The position numbers and the translations under genes are program-made. DNA of 64,000 bases. Source: Symbiodinium natans (taxonomy: Eukaryota > Sar > Dinophyceae > Suessiales > Symbiodiniaceae). Of this stretch, positions 45,391 to 57,842 are shown in pieces (the stretch's first letter is position 1; the number at the start of each line of letters is the position of its first letter). The notes beneath the pieces were generated by a model. The model had not been told where the DNA came from. It did not search any database and saw only the letters and a list, made by a program, of their open reading frames with translations. The DNA is taken from contig CAJNDS010002581.1 of NCBI GenBank assembly GCA_905221605.1, positions 276,001 through 340,000 of the forward strand, read 5' to 3'.

Positions 45391-46147
45391 GCAGCACTGG
45401 AAAGTGAAACTGAGCTTGCAGACTTGGCTCTTCTCGTCGGTATTGCTTGGTGACCTCAGGATGTATACGTCTTTGAAAGAGGAGACCTATTCGGGAGAAG
45501 CAGAAAGGTCCCAGCTGCTCTGCTTCCTCCTCAAGACCTTGGAGGAATTTCATATCGGGTCGTTCAGGAAGCATCCCAAACAGTTGGAACAATGTTTCTT
45601 CACAGGTTCAGGCAGAGGTGCACAGAAGGCATCGAAAGTCTCCACTAGTTTCTGAGAAGATCTATGACCATTCTCGTTTGGACCCTGCAATTTGTTTTTC
45701 TGTTGTGGCCGGGTAGGTTGAGAGTCCGGCGAACACGGGCTCGAGCTTTTCCTCTAGCAAAAGAGCCCTGCTTTCTGTCCTTGTTCTTGACGATGTCCTG
45801 CTGCGGCGTCAAGGTAAAGCAGTGCAGCACAGGAATGCAGAGCACAAGCGACAAGTCCTTGAGAGAGACCGGAACGGCTCTTTCGTTCCTATGGACCCGA
45901 CACGACTTTCCTTCGGTTCAGTGGGCGGGTAGGGAATGCCGAGCGTCCGGCAGATCCTTCCAGAGAAGCTCACGCCTGCAAAGGCTACAAGCCAACGCTT
46001 TGTCAGGGCTTGCTTGCCATCCTCGCCATGACTCCGAACTTTCCTGGATTTCCCCGGTCAACGCAGGCCTCACTTGCAGCCACTCCACTTCAGCGGGGGA
46101 GCGCTTGATTTGACGACTCCTTGGTATCAGCACAGCTTGCACCGGAC
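45391..46147 (-). CDS. Unidentified multi-exon gene (partial)
   Basis: Three or more protein-like stretches. About 46147-46074 (VQAVLIPRSRQIKRSPAEVEWLQ, here split for length: PRSRQIKRSPAEVEWLQ) ends at a GTGAGG donor. About 45900-45772 reads VSLKDLSLVLCIPVLHCF then QDIVKNKDRKQ. About 45600-45391 reads LFGMLPERPDMKFLQGLEEE and ends at a GTACTG donor. Just upstream of the last stretch another frame (KLVETFDAFCAPLPEPVKK) meets it with a one-base shift and no room for an intron. This may be a frameshift or an assembly error. No family recognised. Confidence 0.38.
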
Positions 46148-47237
46148 TGAAACCTTCGCTGCTCAATGCCAACAAGTGTTGTGTTCACGTGACATGTTGC
46201 AAGGGCTGAGTCCCTGGCTTCTTCTCCGGCTCATCAAGGCCTCAGCCGGCAAACCACACAAAGAGAAGCGAAGAACAGCTCCGTTCGCTCCGAGAGAAGC
46301 ACCACCACTTGGCAGGCTTGACAGGCTTCGTGCAGGTCGTGCAAAAGGCTCCAGTTTGTGATGGAGGTGGTGCTCAGGTCGACCTCACAGGGCCACAGAC
46401 GAGGCCAGAGGAGGCCACAGGGCACTGCAAGGCAGCCTCAGGCGAGACTTTGAGTTTGGGACTGCTGGCTTTTTCTGGATCACCGCCTGCCTTCAACGTG
46501 CGGGTCTGAAACCTCAGCCCATGAACTTGCGCGATTCTGCATGATGTGTGAGCTAAGCCTCTGCTTATGATGGCCAAGATCTGCAGTGCAAATCTTCTGA
46601 GATCTGTCACTCCATCTTCCGCAGTATGCGCAGCATGTTCTCCTTCCAACGAATCATGCCATGGTCTGAAGCTGCATCCAACACCATACACAAACCTTCG
46701 GGCAACGGCAAAACTGAGGAACACCAAGAACAACAGCAACAGCAAGAAAGGGGCGCGCTCGCCTTGAGTTCTGGCAACGCTTAAAGTGTTGCTTGAGAAG
46801 TTCTCCCGCAAGAACTAGTGTGGGATTGGTGAAGCATGTTTGTGGTTGGCTAAAGGCTAACTTCTTAGCCAGAACGACCACCCACGCTGTCCAAGCGTGT
46901 AGCGTTGCTCTCAGCGTCTCAGCGTCCACAACAAAAACAAGCTGTTGTAATACAAAGGGTATGGCGAAAAAACCGCGGACGAAGAATCGCGATCAGCATG
47001 GAACGCTCGAAAGCCGTCAAAGAAGCATTCTACATGCTTCCGGAAAGGACAAAGGGAATAGTGACCGCTGATGTGCATGCTCTCCACTTTGGCCCAATTA
47101 GGATTACTCTCCCCTCCTCAGCCCACCTCTCTACGTCTTCCTCTAAGTCTTCCGGCTCCTAGCGCTTCCCCTCGCGACTGTTGAAAAGCCACAAGTAATT
47201 CAAATGTTGGACATTCCCCCCCCCCACCTCTGCGACT
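46148..47237. other. No resolved gene; weak IQ-like motif
   Basis: A plus-strand frame near 46930-47090 contains QAVVIQRVWRKNRGRR, which resembles an IQ calmodulin-binding motif, but the surrounding sequence lacks splice context. The minus strand here is also open without clear protein character. Confidence 0.3.
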
Positions 47238-47470
47238 TTGAGACTGGGCCAAATGCCAAATGACCTGATGCCCTACAATATCTGGTTCCCCATAGTCTAC
47301 GACGATATAACCAGTGCGGTGGAGAACAAGCTCCTGCAGAATGTCGCGTTCCGCCGCAGCGCTGACAATGTCATCCATGAAGGCCTGTGCGCACAAGCAA
47401 TCTGTGACTTTCACCGTGAGGAAAACAACTTGCATCTTGCACGGACACACAAAGCAAGAACACCATCCGC
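47238..47470 (-). CDS. Possible exon, strand uncertain
   Basis: The minus strand reads KMQVVFLTVKVTDCLCAQAF then MDDIVSAAAERDILQELVLH, a natural strand-helix pattern. The plus strand over the same bases is also open and charged (NIWFPIVYDDITSAVENKLL). I prefer the minus strand because all better-supported genes lie on it. No splice signals decide the matter. Confidence 0.25.
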
Positions 47471-47629
47471 TGGGACTCTGCACAGTATCGTGAGAGAGCT
47501 GATACGACTTCTGGAAAGTTCTGTATACAAAACAGATTTTCTTTATGCCCCCCCCCAACCTCCAGCTGTACATGATCCCGGTGCGCGGTTCGCCGGTCCC
47601 CCCGCCCAATGAGATCCCACCCCCCCGCC

Positions 47630-48110
47630 CCTCTCCTAAACCCTAAAACCCCTCCCCTAAACCTTAAACCCTAAACCTTGAACCCAGATCCTGAGTTCTA
47701 ACCTTAAACCCTAAACCCTAAACCCCAAAAACCCCAACCCCCCAACCACCCCACAAGAGGGGCGGGGAGGAGAACGCAAACCCGAAACCCGAAACCCTAA
47801 ACCCTAAACCCTAAAACCCTAAAACCCTAAAACCCTCAACCCCTAAAACCCTAAAACCCCTCAACCTACGAACCCTGACTGCCTAGAAACCAATAACCCT
47901 AAACCTTCAACCCTAAACCCCAACCCCAACCCTGATGTAAGGTTCCGTGTCGCCGTGTCAGCAGTCCCCCCCCCCCCCCCACTGATATGGCCCCAAACCC
48001 AAAAACTGCAAAACCCTCAGCCCTGAAATCTCTTGAAAACTTTTAAAACCCACCGCAAAACCCCACAAAACCTTGCCAACCGTTAACCCTACCCTAAACC
48101 CTAAATCCCT
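47630..48110. repeat. Degenerate CCCTAAA-like array with poly-C
   Basis: The longest telomere-like array in the window, with stretches of perfect CCCTAAACCCTAAACCCTAAA around 47715 and 47798. It is interrupted by the 19-base TTCCGTGTCGCC motif (47943-47961) and a C run, as at 2518. Confidence 0.85.
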
Positions 48111-48509
48111 CACTCCTAAGTCTCGCCCCTGCACCCCAAGGCGGACGGATGCATATGTGTGTATATGTATGTATGTGTAATGTATATGCATCACAACTCT
48201 GAACAGGATCGTGACTCAGCACAATGGCCTTGGCGCTGTGCAGCAGCCGCAACTCGGCTAAAGGCCAACTCTCTGCACCACTGCAGTCACACGCAGTGTG
48301 CGGTTGTGGCATGCGTTTGTGACATGGCAGCATTCAGGCCAACACCGCTGACAGATTGAAATGCTCGGACTTCTTGGGAGCCTTGAGAGGTGCCATCTTG
48401 GCTCACTCTCAGAACTGCACAAACACCACTTCCCCTGCCCTTACAGCTCACGATTCCACCTGGCTCTTTGCAGGCGCCGCCCTCTCCACGATGCTGAAGA
48501 GGCGACTGC

Positions 48510-48692
48510 CTACAGCAATAGTTTCAAGTCAGCCACCCGACGAAGAGTATACGAAGAGTGCTCAAAGCTTGCTGGCTTGTCTTTCCAGCGGTCCCAGCGG
48601 CCTCTGGAAGACGCTGCACCGGAACCATGGAGCATGGATTTGCGTTCTTGTGCAGGGGCAGCCGTCTTCTCCTGTTCCACGGCCGGCTCTGC
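48510..48692 (-). CDS. Unidentified terminal exon
   Basis: After a CTTCGAG acceptor a frame is open for 60 residues to TAG: an acidic/Lys-rich start (AEPAVEQEKTAAPAQERKS), then GRWDRWKDKPASFEH. There is no ATG before residue 21. The composition is like a disordered linker or C-terminal tail. No family recognised. Confidence 0.42.
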   Translation of the reverse strand, partial: AEPAVEQEKTAAPAQERKSMLHGSGAASSRGRWDRWKDKPASFEHSSYTLRRVADLKLLL

Positions 48693-49211
48693 CTCGAAGT
48701 TTCAGTCTTCAAGCGAGGGGCAGCACAGCACACAGTAAGCCCCTGCAAACTTGAAACAACTTTCTGCGGCCTCCGGCGGAATGTCAGGCGGAGTTTCCAG
48801 CTCTCCGTGGACGTCTTGAGGCTCTTGATCTTGACTCTGTTGCCTTTCACTGCATGCGTCGTAATCGCGCAAATGCATATTCGGGCCCAGCAGATTAAAC
48901 ATTGAAGCTAAGCAACTCGATGGCACTGTACAAGTAGGAGTTTTTTGGGATCAAGCATCCTGGGATACTCCGAAGATACTCTATGAAACATCTGCCTGTC
49001 TGCACTCCCAGGATACTCCAAGAGCACTCCCAGCATCGGATACTGGGCACTCCAAAGATTCTAGAAGGGATACTCTGGGCGCGGGCACTCCAGACAGACT
49101 CCAGAGACTCTGTCGGATACTCCAGCATTTGGGGCTCAGGATTGGGCGGCAAGGGCAGGGACCAAGCCAACACCTCGGAAAACCAGAACTGGTATCCTGA
49201 TCACACCTTAC
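48693..49211. other. GGATACTCC-rich degenerate repeat, no gene
   Basis: Between about 48950 and 49130 the motif GGATACTCC or GGGCACTCC recurs roughly every 15-30 bp. No coding frame is supported. Confidence 0.5.
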
Positions 49212-51440
49212 CCTTGCCTCTGCATGGCGATTTGCAGGAGGCTGCCGCTGCTCTTGAGTCTCGGCACACCGGCTGCAAGGGAGACATACACAGGAGGCAC
49301 AAGAACACACACGAGAATCCAATCTTCCCCTCACCCTCTCATGAAATCTCATGAAAACTGAAGACAGCACTCCTGCGCTGTTCCCCTCTTCGAGATGACC
49401 TTGCGCTCGGCCTGCGAGGATCCAGAGTGCTTCAGGGTACTACGGGTTCTGTAACACTTCCTGACACTTGTGGAAGTCTTGCACATTGGCCTCGTGGGCT
49501 TCCTGGTTTCAAGAGGTCCATTGACATGTTGGCTGGAGTGTCTCAAAGCTCTTTCATTGTCTTTGAGAAGACGACATCCCGCATCGTTGTCATCATCAAA
49601 TGGTCGTACCTGCGAGATCCGGTACTCGCAAGACTGTCGTACGTGCCAGATTCAAGCCCATACTTAACGACAAGAAGGCACAGGGATCTGTTGAGCTGAA
49701 CTTTGCGGCGATGCTCCTCATGAAAGAAACTGTTGCGTGAGACCGAACGAATCGTAACGAATCCAATAGCCGATACTCACCACAACCAAATTTGTAAGGC
49801 TTTCAACGTCCTGCATCAAGGCGAGGAGATCACCCTTGACGCGCTTGTGGGTCCTGCAGCTCCCGCTCTCTCCAGCCCCCTTCGGCTCACATGCCTTGGC
49901 AACGCCCGGAGAGCCTGCGTTGCCGATCACGTTGTTTCATCATAGCCTTTCGACTTGTTCCCGCTTTTCTGATGGATGCAACAGTGGCTGCAAACATTGC
50001 ATCCAGCCTTCTCCATATCAGAAAGATTTACAGTCGTGGGTATGATCTGTGAGTCAGCTGGCGTCTCCACGTCCTGCACAACAGTCCAGCCCAACACCTG
50101 GTCACCTGCTTGGTACTGCAGCTTGCTTTGAGGTCCTCATCGCGGTCCAAGCTGCTCAAGCTCTTCTTGGATGCAAATGCCTTGAGCCATCATTAAGCCT
50201 GCTGGGTGCCCTTGGCTCTCAGAGTCACGCCCAGTGGCATCAGCCAGCGCTGAGCTTGCAGAGAGCGAGTACGACCTGCAGGTGGTTTGTGGGATCATCA
50301 TGACAGCATCATTGACACCATTTGCTCACACAGCTCCTTGAAACAAGCGCACTGTCGACGCCACATCGCTCCAGAAGCAGGCCCATCTCCCTGTCAAAAC
50401 ATGTCAAAACTGCCTCTCCACGACGACAATCCTGACTATGACATCATGATGCTGACGACGACTTGCAAACGAACCTGTCGACCGAGTCGTTGAACTCTGC
50501 AAGTGCCCTGGCATTGCAATGATGCACAATGATGCACGACTGTGGGCATCTTTCTCTGCCTTGCCGCAGTGAGGATTCGTGAGCTCAGGGTCTCCTCGGC
50601 CAGTATCTTGGAGAGTGCCAAGACGCTCATGGCTTCGCGCTGCAGTTCAACCTCGATCAAGGAATCAAAGGCATCACAGGACCGTCGCATACCGTCGCTG
50701 AGCACTCAAGGCATCAAGGCGCTAAGGATCTTGCAGTGTCATCCAAGAGGCGGCGCATGACCTGATGCGGGTGTGCAAGGAGATCGTGCAGTGCACACAG
50801 GGAAACAAAACCATAAGAGCGGAACGTTGTCGGAGGTCTCTCCCATTATGAGCCACTTCTTCAAGTCGTTTGCCTTCGGCGGCGCTGGTGAGCACACACA
50901 GATGGACAGCGGCTAGTTGCGCGCCATGTCTTGCCAGCGGAAGCGGTCTAGGCCGGTTATAACCTTTGGCAGCAAGACCGACTGGAAGGCCAACAAGGCA
51001 AAGACGCGCCAAGCAAACAAGAAAGGCACCCACGTCTTTCAACAGCTGCTTCAGCTCCTCCCTGGTCAGGATCTTCTCGATTTCGCCGACGATCTGTTCT
51101 TGCTGCTCAACCTGCAAATCTGACCCACGCACAGCCCCACAGTCTCAGCAAAGATTATCAGAGCTGTGCTGGATCAGTCTGCTACAAAAAACGGTGCTAC
51201 ATCAAGGGTGCTACCGGCATGTGGCTAAAAAGCACACCGAAAACAAATGCACTGGTCACTGGCTTGTCAGGGCGATGTCCAACTTGACTCCAACCTCTTG
51301 GGCTTCATCAGTCTGGCCCATCTCTGCCAGCTCTGCAGCTGATTTCAGCTTTGTGATGAAGTCTTCGTCGTTCTCCCTTCGCACGTTGAGCGCGTTCGAG
51401 GGCAATTGCGGCCATGTCAAGGACCCCGCCTGCCGACGGC
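49212..51440 (-). CDS. Unidentified multi-exon gene(s), well-supported exons
   Basis: Exons on the minus strand include about 51434-51256 (NDEDFITKLKSAAELAEMG, TDEAQEVGVKLD), 51119 to about 51034 (QQEQIVGEIEKILTREELK), 50697-50565 (FDSLIEVELQREAMSVL), about 50121-49931 (DQVLGWTVVQDVETPAD, then CNVCSHCCIHQKSGNKS), 49853-49781 (HKRVKGDLLALMQDVES, GTGAGT donor) and 49271-49212 (GVPRLKSSGSLLQIAMQ, GTAAGG donor). The 49931/49853 join is in phase (2+1) with a GTGATC donor and CTGCAG acceptor. The helix around SAAELAEMGQTDEAQEV recalls the helical region of LUC7-type splicing factors, but I see no matching zinc fingers, so I do not name it. The CNVC...HCC cluster could bind zinc. Confidence 0.5.
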
Positions 51441-51942
51441 TCTCGCAATGGACGAGGCATCAATATTTCCAGCAGCCTGCATCTTCCTGCACAGCGATGA
51501 ACGGCACATGTGCGGGCTTACCACCACTCCAGATGACTGAGAGATTGGCACCGCCAAGTTTGCTTTTTCTACCTGTTGCAATGTGCAATGTGCCGTATCA
51601 AGGCAGCAAGAGCTCCCAGATCTCCTGCCTCTGAGGCTGAGATTTCCTGCCACAGCGCTCGAGATCTACACAACCTACTCAATTCAACGGGCTTTAGTCA
51701 TCAATTTGCCATCAACTGAGGCTCCAGCATCCATTTGATCGAGGACATCCCGAACCTTGCTTCTCATTCCCTCTATTGAACTCATCTGCCCCCTGGTTCT
51801 GCCCACCCCCCGTATCCGCAATATGGGGCTTTGGGAGTGGAAACCTTGTTCGTCAGGAGGCCATAAAGCTCGTAGGTGACCACGTATCTCCTGTCGACTC
51901 TGAAAGATACTGAAACTTAGACTGAACGCGTCTATTAGTCTC

Positions 51943-53990
51943 CTATGTTCGGGTCACCGGCACACCGGCATTTGTCAACTGCGGCCTGGGGATTCCCGAT
52001 CGGATCCCGCTTGTCTTCAGCTTCTTGAGCATATCCTGCAGGCAGGGCTAGAGAAACGTTACAATACGTTTTATTGCCGGGTTTCGTTTTGCAAATCACT
52101 CTCTGTACTGGACTGAGCTGTCGAATAGGGCAACACCTCTGCCACGGCTCCAATGACTGTGCCATTGGCGATCAGCTGCACAGCTTCGCCGATTGTCAAC
52201 CTTACTTAAAAAGGCGATGAATGAATCTGAATGAACATCACACACAGAGTTCACACGAGTTCACTGGGAACTTGATGGACATGGGTCCCTGCTTAGCATC
52301 AACGTCGTCAAGCTGACGACGATCACCATCTTCAAGATCCAGCGAAGACAGCTCGTTCTCCACATTTCGCAATACCTCGTTCTCCAGAAGGCATCGAAGT
52401 GATATCAACCCATGTGAGGCGCACCATCGATGCTGTAGTCATTGCATGCTCCATACCTGGAGATGCTATCTGACTGCTAAAGAACCCACTGTTCCCGGAT
52501 ACCAACTTTCCAACAGACTGGCGCACTGTGTCCTGAAACCAAGGAAGGACGACTTGCCGAGTGCGGATCATACAAGATGTTCTCGTCCGCCTTATTCAAA
52601 CTACGTAGCATGAAGCCAAAGCCATCCACTCGCATCCATAATGCACAGCTGCCGGCCGGCCGAAAACCAAGCTGGCCCTTGCAGGACCACCCACAAACAT
52701 TCTTCAGAAACAGGTTTACTTCTTCGGCGTCTATCTGTTGATGAAACAAGGTCGAATTTGCAAGCTTCAATCTTCCATTGACCCTACTTCGGGCTTGGTC
52801 AGCTTCCTGCCACATTGCCGGTTTGATCCCTGCCACACACTGATGGGTCTCTCTTGCGGCTTTCCACCCTCTTCAACACGGACGGGTTGAGCACCTCCTT
52901 TTTCCACTTCTGCAGGATCAGTTCCGAATGCCTTCAGATCAAGGCCAGATTTCACAGACCAATCCAAAAATCCAATAGCTCGAACACAACTTAACTTGGG
53001 ATCATGCGTGATAAGCGTCTCATCGTCGTCAGAGTCACAACATGATGTAAAGGGGCTCGCCAAGCCCTGCACACCCTGAGTCCTCACAGGCGCAGGCGTC
53101 TACAGAAACTTCCGGATGGCTGAAACATTTACCGTAACGCTGAAACAGCATGCACCATTGAACTCGTTGGGAATGCTGTGGCCGAGACGTATCAACTGAA
53201 TCTTGAAGTTCACCAATGGATGTACTGCCTCAGGAAATGCAAACTCCGGCGAGTGAAACGTGTGCATGTGCCCCCGCTCGGGCCCGCCAGTTCTCACACG
53301 TCAATTCCATGCTCAGCCTCGAACTGCCATGCCAACGAGATGTGAAATGTGTGGATGCTAGAGATGGTCCCCCTGCAGGAATGTACCCAGATTCCAGAAC
53401 ACAAAAAAACCCTCGAAAGAGACCTGTCCGCCTGTCCGCAACTTCTTGCTGGCCAGGCCCAGGCTGCCAGTTGATGTGACACATGTTCGTGATCGCCGCG
53501 CCTTGTTTTGCCACATGCCGCTGCGTTCTCTGTCGGCTCATGCTTGTGTCTGTAAGTCCTACAAGAGTCCTACAAGCTCAACGGCGCACTGCCCAAACGA
53601 CTCGCGCCTCGGCTTTTGCTTGCAACAAATGCTCTGATGGTACGGAGACAGCGTCGTGCGACAGGTGCGAACCTGTGCAAATTTGAAAGCTAAATGTGAA
53701 ACAACCGTACATCAAGCCTCACCTGACAGTCCATGATTGACGGTGCGCCAATCAGATTCGTCCCAAACTCCGAACGGCATCCTCGACAAACTGCCGATGA
53801 CAAACGCACAATGTCTCAATGTGTCTCAAAAAAACTGTGGCCAACTTGGGAAATGACTGCGTCGAGTCGACGCGGCGACATGAGGGCAGGTCTTGAATCA
53901 CTACCCGCTCATGTACTACCAGGTCATATCCTCTGCCAAAGCAATCCTTCCAGACAAAACTCATGTCGGCGAACACCAACAACCAGTTTG
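51943..53990 (-). CDS. Unidentified multi-exon gene
   Basis: Exons include a stretch ending IGAPSIMDCQ at a GTGAGG donor (about 53725), about 53364-53289 (TFHISLAWQFEAEHGID, GTGTGA donor), about 53250-53142 (FKIQLIRLGHSIPNEFNG, GTAAAT donor), about 53050-52830 (TLITHDPKLSCVRAIGF), about 52836-52590 (in another frame: DAEEVNLFLKNVCGWSC), 52532-52457 (DTVRQSVGKLVSGNSGF, GTATGG donor), 52381-52257, 52200 to about 52080 (LTIGEAVQLIANGTVIGAV) and 52035-51943 to TAG. The 56-bp intron 52201-52256 joins two exons in phase. The strand-rich middle part could be a beta-sandwich, but that is a guess. One frame change near 52,830 is unexplained. Confidence 0.48.
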
Positions 53991-56900
53991 TATGGTGACA
54001 AACATCCCCTTGCGATACGATGCATTAAACTTCGAACATCTGGATCCAACCGGAGGCATGCACAAGTAAGCGATATGAAAAAAACATGCTGCCGGTGCTG
54101 TGTTCTGTGAAGCGATGACTTTGTGCTGTTAATGAATGAATTCGGCGAAAACCGAAGGGGCTTCTTGACTTCGGCGACACAGGAGGAGAACTTGAGATTT
54201 CTGGGTTTGGAGATTTTTGGCTGGAGGGTCAAAGGGTGATATATGGTTGTGTTCTCCTCGTGGTATCCCCGGCCCCCCTGGTTTACGATCTCCCACCCTA
54301 AATAAACCTTAAATGCAGAAATAGTTTTACCGCGCAGCTAAAATGGTGGTCCAAAGTGCCTTTCAAAGCCTTTTTCCAAAGTTTTCTCCGGAACGGGCTC
54401 GGTGATAGAATCAGCCGGCATTTCAGCGGTATGCCTCTTCGTCGCTCTTGCACCGACAGGAACTCTGTGTCGATGTGCTTTGCTCACCCCAGCCCACAGC
54501 GCTTGCCCATGCCTATGGCAGCAGTAGCATCCATCAGAAGTTCTGAAAGCAGATGCTGGATGGCGAAAACCTGCAAGGAGATGATGCGTGGCAAGCCAGA
54601 TGAGGAGATGTGGCAAGCCCAAACCCCTCACAGGAGATGTCGGGTTGCAAACCTGAACCCGAAAAGAAGCAAAGCCAATAACCCTAGACAGACATGTCGG
54701 CAGCGGAGCCCCAAAAGGAGACCCGAAAGCCTAGCAAAGCCAATCGGAGATGTGGCGTGGCAAACCCGAAACCCTACAGAGGAACTGTGGCAAATCCAAA
54801 ACCTAAAAAAAGATGTTGGTTGGCAAACCCCAACCTTAAAGGGAAACAGGCACGTAAAATCATGGTCGTTTTCCGGACTTTTTTCGGAAGCTTCGGCAGG
54901 GGATGGGGACTAATGACATCCCATTCACCCCCAAAAAATTATCCCTGCACCCTCAATCGATGCCCAAAAAGCCTCACCCCAAAATGAAATCATTATTTAA
55001 GTTAACAGAGGAAGGAACTAAATAGTCTAAATGGGTGAACTACATGTTTGAAATACTTTAAACGGTTTATCATCCTGGGGGCTCCAAATCCTGGGAATCA
55101 AGCAATTTAACAAATTTAGATATTTGGATGCGCCCCACTTTGAAATTCTTTAAATATGTAATTCTGGGATGAGAGAGGAAGGGGAGGAGCCAGCCCGCCC
55201 CCCAGGATGTAAATGAGTGCCAAAACAGTCCTCGGCCTCCAGTTCAGAAATGTGCAGTTCCCAAAATAGGGGTACCGGGGTACCCCTATATAATATACCC
55301 CCAGCCCCCAAACTTCCAGAATCCTTATTGTGGGAACCCCAAAAAGGATACCCCTATAAAATCGGAGACTCCCAAGTCGATGTTTCCAGGAGCCGAGACA
55401 GCGAGTGGCATGGCGCGCGAAGCAAAAAAGGGTTTTCGTTTAGTTAAGTGCTGGAATCGATATTTTTGTGAGCCGGGAGGACATGGCCGGGGGGGCGCGA
55501 TACGGTTTAGTGCTGGAATCGATGTTTCTACAAGCAGGGAGGGCAGGGCGCGAAACTGCGGGAGTGGCGCGTCAATGGCACGGGGATGGCGGGAACCAGT
55601 TTGGCTCGTTTCGCATGGACTCTAAATTGTCTGGAGCTGGCAATTTGGGGCCTTTGGACGGACTGTGCCGCAAGGCCCTGAATTCACACTTTTCGGATCG
55701 AATCTACATCATGAGGTTTCATTGCCAACCTCCCGAAACAAAATCCGATTTCAAGGTGAGAACATGTTCAAGTCTTGGGCTTAAACTCGGCGACAACGCT
55801 CAAACGCTCAAGTTCTCGCAAGTGGGACCAAGATGATCAAGGAATGTCACTCTTCATCGCCAGAACAAAATCCAAAATAGGACTGACGACCCTTTACGTT
55901 TACAGATCTTTTGCAAGCAGATGGAGATATTAAAGGGTTTGTGTGGGCATTATGGCCTTTTGGCATCTAATTATGTGTCTTCGAACATGGCATTTGTCCA
56001 CGATTGGAGCTCTCACTGGCTCCCATGGCAGCTACAGTACGCGCTACAATATACCGATTGCGGGACACTTGGTTTTTCTAGATAGATTCTGCTCTTGTGC
56101 TTTGGAGGTATGCGAACAAACAAACGCACATCGCGCAAACCAGCATTATATAACATTTCATCCAGGGTTCCAAAACATTTCTGCTGCGCTTAAGCTCTGT
56201 AACCCAGAAACGACACCTTATTGCGAAACCCTGAGGCTCCCCCTTTTTCTGCCAATGCTGACTGCAAGACTCGATGTGCGTTTGGCTTTTGAGACACAAA
56301 GAAAAAACCTTCTTGGGAGGCCCGCCCTTACCAAAGTGGGCTAACAAGAGCCTGCACTGTGACTTTTCCATCAAGGGTGTGGGACAGCAAACAAGTCCAG
56401 ATCCTCGCACCCTGCAGGATCATGCGGGCGTGCCACACAGAATCCTGATTCGATCAACAACTGCACCTGGGTCTGAGGCACCTTCACAGAAAAAGTGCGT
56501 CCTCAGGCTATTCCCAACTTCTCAAGTCGGCAAGCAAGACTCGATTGCGGGTTCCCATGCGTCAAGCCGCACTTGCTGATGGCTCAGAAGCTTCACGAAC
56601 ACGTCGCAGCCGTTTGGTTCCTTGAAAAACACAACAGCCACATCACCCGAACTTCACACGAAAGGCTCTGAATTCCGAAGAGTGCTGGACTTTGAGCTTT
56701 TGGACTTATGCTTCCCTGACCCAGACCCAGTCATAGACAATCCGGCCAAACTCGAAACTCTTTCAAGCCCCCAATAACGCTACAGACCCTTAGACTTAGG
56801 CTGGGCAGCCCAAGGGCTATCTGGACTGAAACAAACGTTGCTTTCGAAGTTCGAATCTTGATTTCATTTCCAGCATGGAAGCGCTGCGACAGGAAATTCT

Positions 56901-57110
56901 CGGGAATCACGCTCGCTTGCGGCGCTGGCGGCGTTTGCCGTGTGCAGGCAAGCGTTCCCCAGCCTGGTTACTGGGCACCGCTTGCCGTGTGACCAAATCA
57001 AAAACAGTTTTGCAGTCAAAAAACATTTCAGCAATATAAGCATAACAAGAAAAAAGAGACACAATTGAAGTCGTGATTTCTGGAAGCAACCAACAGACAA
57101 AACTACTACT
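53991..57110. other. Gene-poor flank with degenerate repeats
   Basis: A minus-strand ORF at 54338-54631 is only weakly protein-like. About 54590-54835 has a degenerate repeat of roughly 50-60 bp (GAGATGTGGCAAACCCGAAACCCT-like), perhaps derived from telomere-like units. At 55267-55288 there is a near-palindrome (TAGGGGTACC, 2 bp, GGTACCCCTA). From about 54990 to 55330 the sequence is A/T-richer. No gene is supported. Confidence 0.4.
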
Positions 57111-57318
57111 TTATCGCTTGTGCCAAATTCGGTTTGAACCCAAAAGCCAAGATCCCACATGAGAAGCAAAACTCAGAACGAGCACTGCATGTCCCTCTTC
57201 TTCTTTTCATCAGTGGGCGAATCAAAGATCGCATTCAATCATGTGCCGGTGCACACAGCGCGGTGCACATACATTGCACATGCGTCTCACCATACACAAA
57301 CGAACCTCAAGCCCCCTT
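57111..57318. repeat. 208-bp perfect direct repeat, distal copy
   Basis: Identical by eye over all 208 positions to 57635-57842, same orientation. Relative to the retroelement this is the outer (3') copy. Confidence 0.95.
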
Positions 57319-57634
57319 TAAGGGCGAGGCACCTGTACACACAAGACCAATGGGAGTGCCGATGGCACGCAGGGAGTTGCAGCCGCCGCGGCGGGCCCTG
57401 CTACTGCGATGCCCTGGGTGGGCTGGGCGGGTCAAAATTTTTGGCACTGAGCTGCAGAGCCAGTGCTGCACACACATCTTCCTGCACATGCAATTGCAAA
57501 TCGTCGTTGGCATACCAAGCAAGACAAGCATCAGAAACTTTTGGGCTTCAAACCAAGACCAAACGGCACCCCGTTTTTCTTAGAGACAATTTGGCAGCAA
57601 ACGATAAAACACCATTCGCTCGCGAACAGTAAGC

Positions 57635-57842
57635 TTATCGCTTGTGCCAAATTCGGTTTGAACCCAAAAGCCAAGATCCCACATGAGAAGCAAAACTCAG
57701 AACGAGCACTGCATGTCCCTCTTCTTCTTTTCATCAGTGGGCGAATCAAAGATCGCATTCAATCATGTGCCGGTGCACACAGCGCGGTGCACATACATTG
57801 CACATGCGTCTCACCATACACAAACGAACCTCAAGCCCCCTT
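57635..57842. repeat. 208-bp perfect direct repeat, proximal copy
   Basis: Overlaps the pol stop codon (57831-57833), so the repeat begins in the last codons of pol and continues into the 3' untranslated region. The spacer to the distal copy is 57319-57634. Confidence 0.95.

Noticed and set aside
50170-50200. Possible dinoflagellate spliced-leader remnant (TGGCTCAAG on the minus strand)
   Set aside because: Only nine bases match the 3' end of the conserved leader and the preceding bases disagree.
57111-57842. LTRs of an LTR retrotransposon
   Set aside because: The repeats lie side by side at one end, not at both ends of the element, and no integrase or protease is visible in pol.
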